A program made the translations under genes and the position numbers. Shown piece after piece: positions 39,166 through 42,502 of a stretch of DNA of 42,502 nucleotides. Below the pieces are notes generated by a model. That model ran no database searches and had not been told where the DNA came from. It worked only from the letters and a program-made list of their open reading frames with translations. Position 1 is the stretch's first letter. Every line of letters starts with the position of its first letter. This stretch comes from Bacteroidales bacterium Bact_11 (GTDB taxonomy: Bacteria > Bacteroidota > Bacteroidia > Bacteroidales > UBA932): positions 1-42,502 of the forward strand of contig LUZC01000025.1 in assembly GCA_001603505.1 (NCBI GenBank), in the 5' to 3' direction.

Positions 39166-41196
39166 ATGGAAACGTTGACCATCAAAACCATCGGGCCGTG
39201 GATGCGGCACGGCGAACAAATCCTGCTGACGGGAAGCTGCCCCGCTCTGGGCGGCTGGGACCCCGCAAAAGCGCTGCCCATGACAGTGCAGCAGGGCATC
39301 CTCTGGAGCATCGAACTCGACAAGGCCTCCCTTCCGCAATTTTTTGAATACAAATTCATCTGCAAGGAAGCCGACGGCACCTATACCTGGGAAACCTGCT
39401 TCAACCGAACCGACCCTTACGCCGTCACCGAGACCACATTCCCCCATCAGCATCCCCGCTACGCCGGTACGGCGATTCCGGTGTTTTCGCTCCGGAGCTG
39501 TCACTCATCGGGCATCGGCGACTTCGCCGACATCAAGTTGATGGTCGACTGGGCCGCCGCCACGGGCCAGGCCGTGCTGCAGTTGCTACCGGTCAACGAC
39601 ACCACCTCCACCAAGACGTGGACCGATTCCTATCCTTATGGCGGCATCACCATCATGGCGCTGCATCCCGTGTACCTGAACCTGCAGGACATCGGCCCGC
39701 TCCGCGACAAAGATGCCCAGGCCGCGTTCGACAAGGAAGCCGCAGAACTCAACGCCCTGCCGCAGCTCGACTATGAACGCGTGTTCTCGCTCAAGGAACG
39801 TTATGTGCGCGCCATCTTTGCCCAGAAAGGCACCCGCACCATGGGCAGCAAGGCTTTCAAGGCCTTCCTGGAAGCCAACCGAGAGTGGCTGATGCCCTAC
39901 GCGGCCTTCTGCGTGCTGCGCGACCGTTTCGGGACGGCCGATTTCTCGCAGTGGAAACGCCTGAAGAAATACAGCGCCGCCGGCGTGTCCCGGCTCTACG
40001 GTGAAGCCAAAGCCGAGATGGACTATTACATTTTCGTGCAGTATCATCTTGACCGCCAGCTCCGCGATGCGCATGATTATGCCCGCAAGAAGGGTGTGGC
40101 GCTCAAGGGTGACATCCCTATCGGCATCACGCCTCACAGCGTCGAGGCCTGGGCAGAGCCCGAATATTTCAACATGGGCGAACAGGCAGGCGCTCCGCCG
40201 GATGCTTTCGCGGTGGATGGTCAGAACTGGGGCTTCCCGACTTACAACTGGGACCGTATGGCCCAGGACGGCTATGCCTGGTGGAAGCGCCGCTTCCGCA
40301 AGATGGCCGAATATTTCGACGCCTATCGCATCGACCATGTGCTGGGCTTCTTCCGCATCTGGGAAATCCCCGTGCCTTACAAGTCGGGCTTGATGGGCCA
40401 TTTCAGCCCGGCGCTGCCTTTCTCCGTGGATGAACTGCGCTGGAGGGGCTTCTATTTTGATGAGAACCGCCATGCACGTCCCTATGTGGGCGACGACCCG
40501 CGCGAAGTGCTGTTCGTGGAAGATCCGGTGCAGAAAGGCATGTGGCATCCCCGTATCAGCGCCCAGTACACGCGCAGTTACGCCGATCTGCAGCAGTGGG
40601 AGAAAGATGCCTACAACCGTCTCTACGATGAATTCTTCTATACCCGAAACACCGAATTCTGGCGCGAACAGGCCATGCGCAAGCTGCCCGAACTGATCGG
40701 CGCCACCAACATGCTTACCTGTGCGGAAGACTTGGGCATGATTCCGGCCTGCGTGCCGGAAGTCCTTTCCGACCTGCACATCCTCTCGCTGGAGGTGCAG
40801 CGGATGCCGAAGGATCCCAAGCAGATGATCGGTAATCCTTCCGAGTATCCGTACATGAGCGTCTGCACCACGGGTTCCCACGACACCAGCACCCTCCGTG
40901 GCTGGTGGGGCGAGAACCACGACGGCGAAGACTGCCCTGTCGAGACATGCCAGTGGATTGTGGCCGAGCACCTGTATTCGCCTTCGATGCTCACCATCCT
41001 GCCGCTGCAGGACTGGTTCTCCGTCGAGCCGTCGCTCCGCGTAGCCGACATCGCCGGCGAACGCATCAATATCCCGGCCAACCCCAAGCACTATTGGCGC
41101 TGGCGGATGCATCTCACCCTCGAAGAGATGATCGCGAACAAGCCGTTCTGCGAGAAAGTGTCTGAGATGGTGGCGCAAAGCGGAAGACAGGCATAG
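39166..41196 (+). CDS. malQ: 4-alpha-glucanotransferase with CBM20 (GH77)
   Basis: 676 residues. A starch-binding CBM20 at about 1-95 (GSCPALGGWDPAKALPM; PQFFEYKFICKEADGTYTWE), then GH77: QLLPVNDTTS near 142, nucleophile Asp in AYRIDHVLGFFRIWEIP, acid/base Glu in CAEDLGMIPACV, and GSHDTSTLRGWW. It transfers glucan chains between maltodextrins. Many Bacteroides homologues carry two CBM20 modules and are near 890 residues; here there is one. Three bases before the symporter gene. Confidence 0.92.
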   Translation: METLTIKTIGPWMRHGEQILLTGSCPALGGWDPAKALPMTVQQGILWSIELDKASLPQFFEYKFICKEADGTYTWETCFNRTDPYAVTETTFPHQHPRYAGTAIPVFSLRSCHSSGIGDFADIKLMVDWAAATGQAVLQLLPVNDTTSTKTWTDSYPYGGITIMALHPVYLNLQDIGPLRDKDAQAAFDKEAAELNALPQLDYERVFSLKERYVRAIFAQKGTRTMGSKAFKAFLEANREWLMPYAAFCVLRDRFGTADFSQWKRLKKYSAAGVSRLYGEAKAEMDYYIFVQYHLDRQLRDAHDYARKKGVALKGDIPIGITPHSVEAWAEPEYFNMGEQAGAPPDAFAVDGQNWGFPTYNWDRMAQDGYAWWKRRFRKMAEYFDAYRIDHVLGFFRIWEIPVPYKSGLMGHFSPALPFSVDELRWRGFYFDENRHARPYVGDDPREVLFVEDPVQKGMWHPRISAQYTRSYADLQQWEKDAYNRLYDEFFYTRNTEFWREQAMRKLPELIGATNMLTCAEDLGMIPACVPEVLSDLHILSLEVQRMPKDPKQMIGNPSEYPYMSVCTTGSHDTSTLRGWWGENHDGEDCPVETCQWIVAEHLYSPSMLTILPLQDWFSVEPSLRVADIAGERINIPANPKHYWRWRMHLTLEEMIANKPFCEKVSEMVAQSGRQA

Positions 41197-41199
41197 GCC

Positions 41200-42459
41200 A
41201 TGGCAGAGACAGGGAAGAAGAAAGGGCTTGCCCTGCACTGGCAGATCCTCATCGGCATCGGCCTGGGCATCGTGGCGGGCATCATGCTCTGCAAGATCTG
41301 GCCCTACGAGGAGTGGTCGAAGTACATCAAGTGGGCGGGCGACATCTTCCTGCGCGGCCTGCGGATGATCGTCATTCCGCTGGTGTTCACCTCCATCGCG
41401 CTGGGCGTGGCGGGCATGGGCAATTCCGCCGCACTGGGCCGCATCGCCGGCAAGACGCTGCTGTATTACATCGTCACCACCGTGATTGCCGCCACCATCG
41501 GCCTGACGCTGGTCAATCTCGTCAAGCCGGGTGTGGGAGCCAGCCTTAACCTTGCTGAAAAGGTTGCTTCTGTGGGTTCGGGAAACGTGTCGTTCATCGA
41601 CCAGATCGTGTCGATCGTTCCGTCGAACATCTTCGAGTCGATGGCCAAGGGCGACCTGCTGCCGGTCATTTTCTTCGCCGTCATTTTCGGTTTTTTCATG
41701 AACAAGGTGGATGCGAAACATACGGCTACGCTCTCCAACCTGTTTACGGCTATCTACGAAGTGATCATGAAGATTACCTTCTTCATCATCCGTCTGGCTC
41801 CGTTCGGTGTGTTCGCCATCGTCACCAATGTGGTGGGCAAGCAGGCGGGCAATCCGCAGGCGCTGCTGAGCATGGCCGGTTCACTCGGCGTGTTCGTCCT
41901 TGTGGTCTGGGGCGGTCTGCTGATTCAGGGCGGTATCGTGCTGCCGTTGCTGGTGCGGACGTTGGGCCGGCAGAACCCATGGCGGCATATTTCGAAGATG
42001 TCCACAGCGTTGCTGACGGCATTCTCCACCTGTTCATCGGGCGCAGCGTTGCCCATCAACATCCGCGATTCGCAGGAGAAATGCGGCATATCGAACAAGA
42101 TCGCCAGCTTCGTCCTGCCGCTGGGCAGCACCATCAACATGAACGGAACGGCGCTCTATGAATGCGTGACGGCCATCTTCATCGCCCAAGCCTACGGTAT
42201 CGACCTGTCGCTGGCCCAGCAGGTGATGATTGTCTTCACGGCGCTGCTGGCCGCCATCGGCACGGCCGGTATCCCGATGGCCGGGATGGTGATGCTGACC
42301 ATCGTCCTGACGGCAGTGGGCCTGCCGCTCGAAGGCATCGGCTTGGTGCTGGCTGTGGAGCAGCTATGCGACATGCCGCGCACCTGCATCAACACCTATG
42401 GTGACTCCTGCGGCGCTGTCATCATCGCCCACTCGGAAGGGGAAGAACTGACAATCTGA
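41200..42459 (+). CDS. Dicarboxylate/amino acid:cation symporter (DAACS)
   Basis: 419 residues, about eight membrane helices plus two hairpins. Family motifs: FSTCSSGAALPINIRDSQ (HP1, serine-rich), LPLGSTINMNGTALYECVTA (TM7), GIPMAGMVMLTIVL (HP2) and LCDMPRTCINTYGDSCGAV (TM8, with Asp and Arg for substrate). It takes up glutamate, aspartate or C4-dicarboxylates with sodium or protons; which one is not decidable. Follows malQ by 3 bases. Its final 39 bases exist a second time, inverted, at 36387-36425. The stop abuts the last codon of a convergent gene. Confidence 0.92.
   Translation: MAETGKKKGLALHWQILIGIGLGIVAGIMLCKIWPYEEWSKYIKWAGDIFLRGLRMIVIPLVFTSIALGVAGMGNSAALGRIAGKTLLYYIVTTVIAATIGLTLVNLVKPGVGASLNLAEKVASVGSGNVSFIDQIVSIVPSNIFESMAKGDLLPVIFFAVIFGFFMNKVDAKHTATLSNLFTAIYEVIMKITFFIIRLAPFGVFAIVTNVVGKQAGNPQALLSMAGSLGVFVLVVWGGLLIQGGIVLPLLVRTLGRQNPWRHISKMSTALLTAFSTCSSGAALPINIRDSQEKCGISNKIASFVLPLGSTINMNGTALYECVTAIFIAQAYGIDLSLAQQVMIVFTALLAAIGTAGIPMAGMVMLTIVLTAVGLPLEGIGLVLAVEQLCDMPRTCINTYGDSCGAVIIAHSEGEELTI
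42421..42459 (+). repeat. 39-bp inverted repeat, functional copy in the symporter
   Basis: The 3' end of the symporter gene (IIAHSEGEELTI and TGA). Matches the minus strand at 36387-36425 except for one C/T third-codon-position difference. Confidence 0.85.
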
Positions 42460-42501
42460 TTAGTCTTGCGTGGTCTGAATCAGGCTCACCTGGATTCCTT
42501 T
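42460..42501 (-). CDS. C-terminal 13 codons of an unidentified gene
   Basis: On the minus strand, entering from the right edge, the frame AAA GGA ATC ... reads KGIQVSLIQTTQD then TAA at 42462-42460. The stop touches the convergent symporter stop, in keeping with other gene ends here. Too short to identify. Confidence 0.45.
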   Translation of the reverse strand, partial: KGIQVSLIQTTQD

Positions 42502-42502
42502 G

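Noticed and set aside
36387-42459. IS or transposon bounded by terminal inverted repeats
   Set aside because: No transposase lies between the repeats, all enclosed genes are housekeeping, and the repeats are coding sequence of the symporter.
1-42502. CRISPR array, tRNA, rRNA, tmRNA or prophage genes
   Set aside because: Gaps are too short and none shows the needed repeats or structures; all long frames belong to chromosomal families or short unknowns.

Overview
The window looks like chromosomal backbone of a GC-rich member of the Bacteroidota, most likely Bacteroidales. The evidence is the Bacteroidota-type promoter box TAnnTTTG in front of most transcription units, the near absence of Shine-Dalgarno sequences, families typical of the phylum (DUF3109, DUF2007, a five-helix succinate dehydrogenase cytochrome b, a GH77 amylomaltase with a CBM20 domain) and the gene order mreBCD-mrdA-rodA. 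The genus cannot be fixed from sequence alone. I see no rRNA, tRNA, tmRNA, CRISPR array, transposase or phage gene. Genes are packed very tightly: by my coordinates only about 1.2 kb of 42.5 kb is non-coding, the largest gap is 276 bp, and most convergent gene pairs abut or overlap.

Layout. 1-3.6 kb: a U32-family protein cut by the left edge, a TPR lipoprotein-like secreted protein, a Cys-rich DUF3109 protein, DUF2007 and a two-helix membrane protein. 3.7-7.7 kb: a coiled-coil membrane protein and hemW, an sdhC with no sdhA or sdhB beside it, then pyrH-frr. 7.7-13.5 kb (minus): a six-gene coupled operon of an RlmK-like methyltransferase, lgt, a CapA-like protein, a CNNM/CBS protein, miaA and an SGNH esterase. 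13.6-16.0 kb (minus): an AMP-forming acyl ligase and an acyl-ACP thioesterase. 16.1-18.4 kb (plus): smpB-pgk-hypothetical. 18.4-27.4 kb (minus): mreB-mreC-mreD-mrdA-rodA, then gcvP and a small outer-membrane protein. 27.4-31 kb: ispD facing lrp and topA. 31-35.2 kb (plus): PBP1A, ddl, prmC. 35.2-36.4 kb (minus): a winged-helix regulator with a six-helix membrane protein. 36.4-42.5 kb: acyltransferase and radA (minus), malQ and a dicarboxylate/amino-acid symporter (plus), and the last codons of an unidentified gene.

The genes form a growth and envelope set: lateral wall synthesis (Mre/Rod/PBP2), septal or general wall synthesis (PBP1A, Ddl), undecaprenyl and isoprenoid supply (IspD), lipoprotein maturation (Lgt), acyl-lipid metabolism (thioesterase, ligase, acyltransferase), and translation quality control (Frr, SmpB, PrmC, MiaA, RRNA methyltransferase).

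The least expected signals are non-coding. (1) A 39-bp stretch encoding the C-terminus of the symporter recurs, inverted, 6 kb away just after the acyltransferase stop codon, so the radA-malQ block is flanked by inverted repeats, either an inversion scar or an invertible segment. (2) A small palindromic repeat family (core CCCGGCTTGACCGGG) has copies at the ddl stop codon, inside prmC and in the 36.3-kb gap, with a related hairpin inside hemW that appears to add about eight residues. (3) Several promoters sit so close to the ATG that the mRNA is probably leaderless (pyrH, radA, smpB, methyltransferase). (4) A palindrome lies exactly between the back-to-back mreB and ispD promoters, and an array of three 9-mers at 21-22 bp spacing lies upstream of smpB. 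I found no clearly new multi-gene system.
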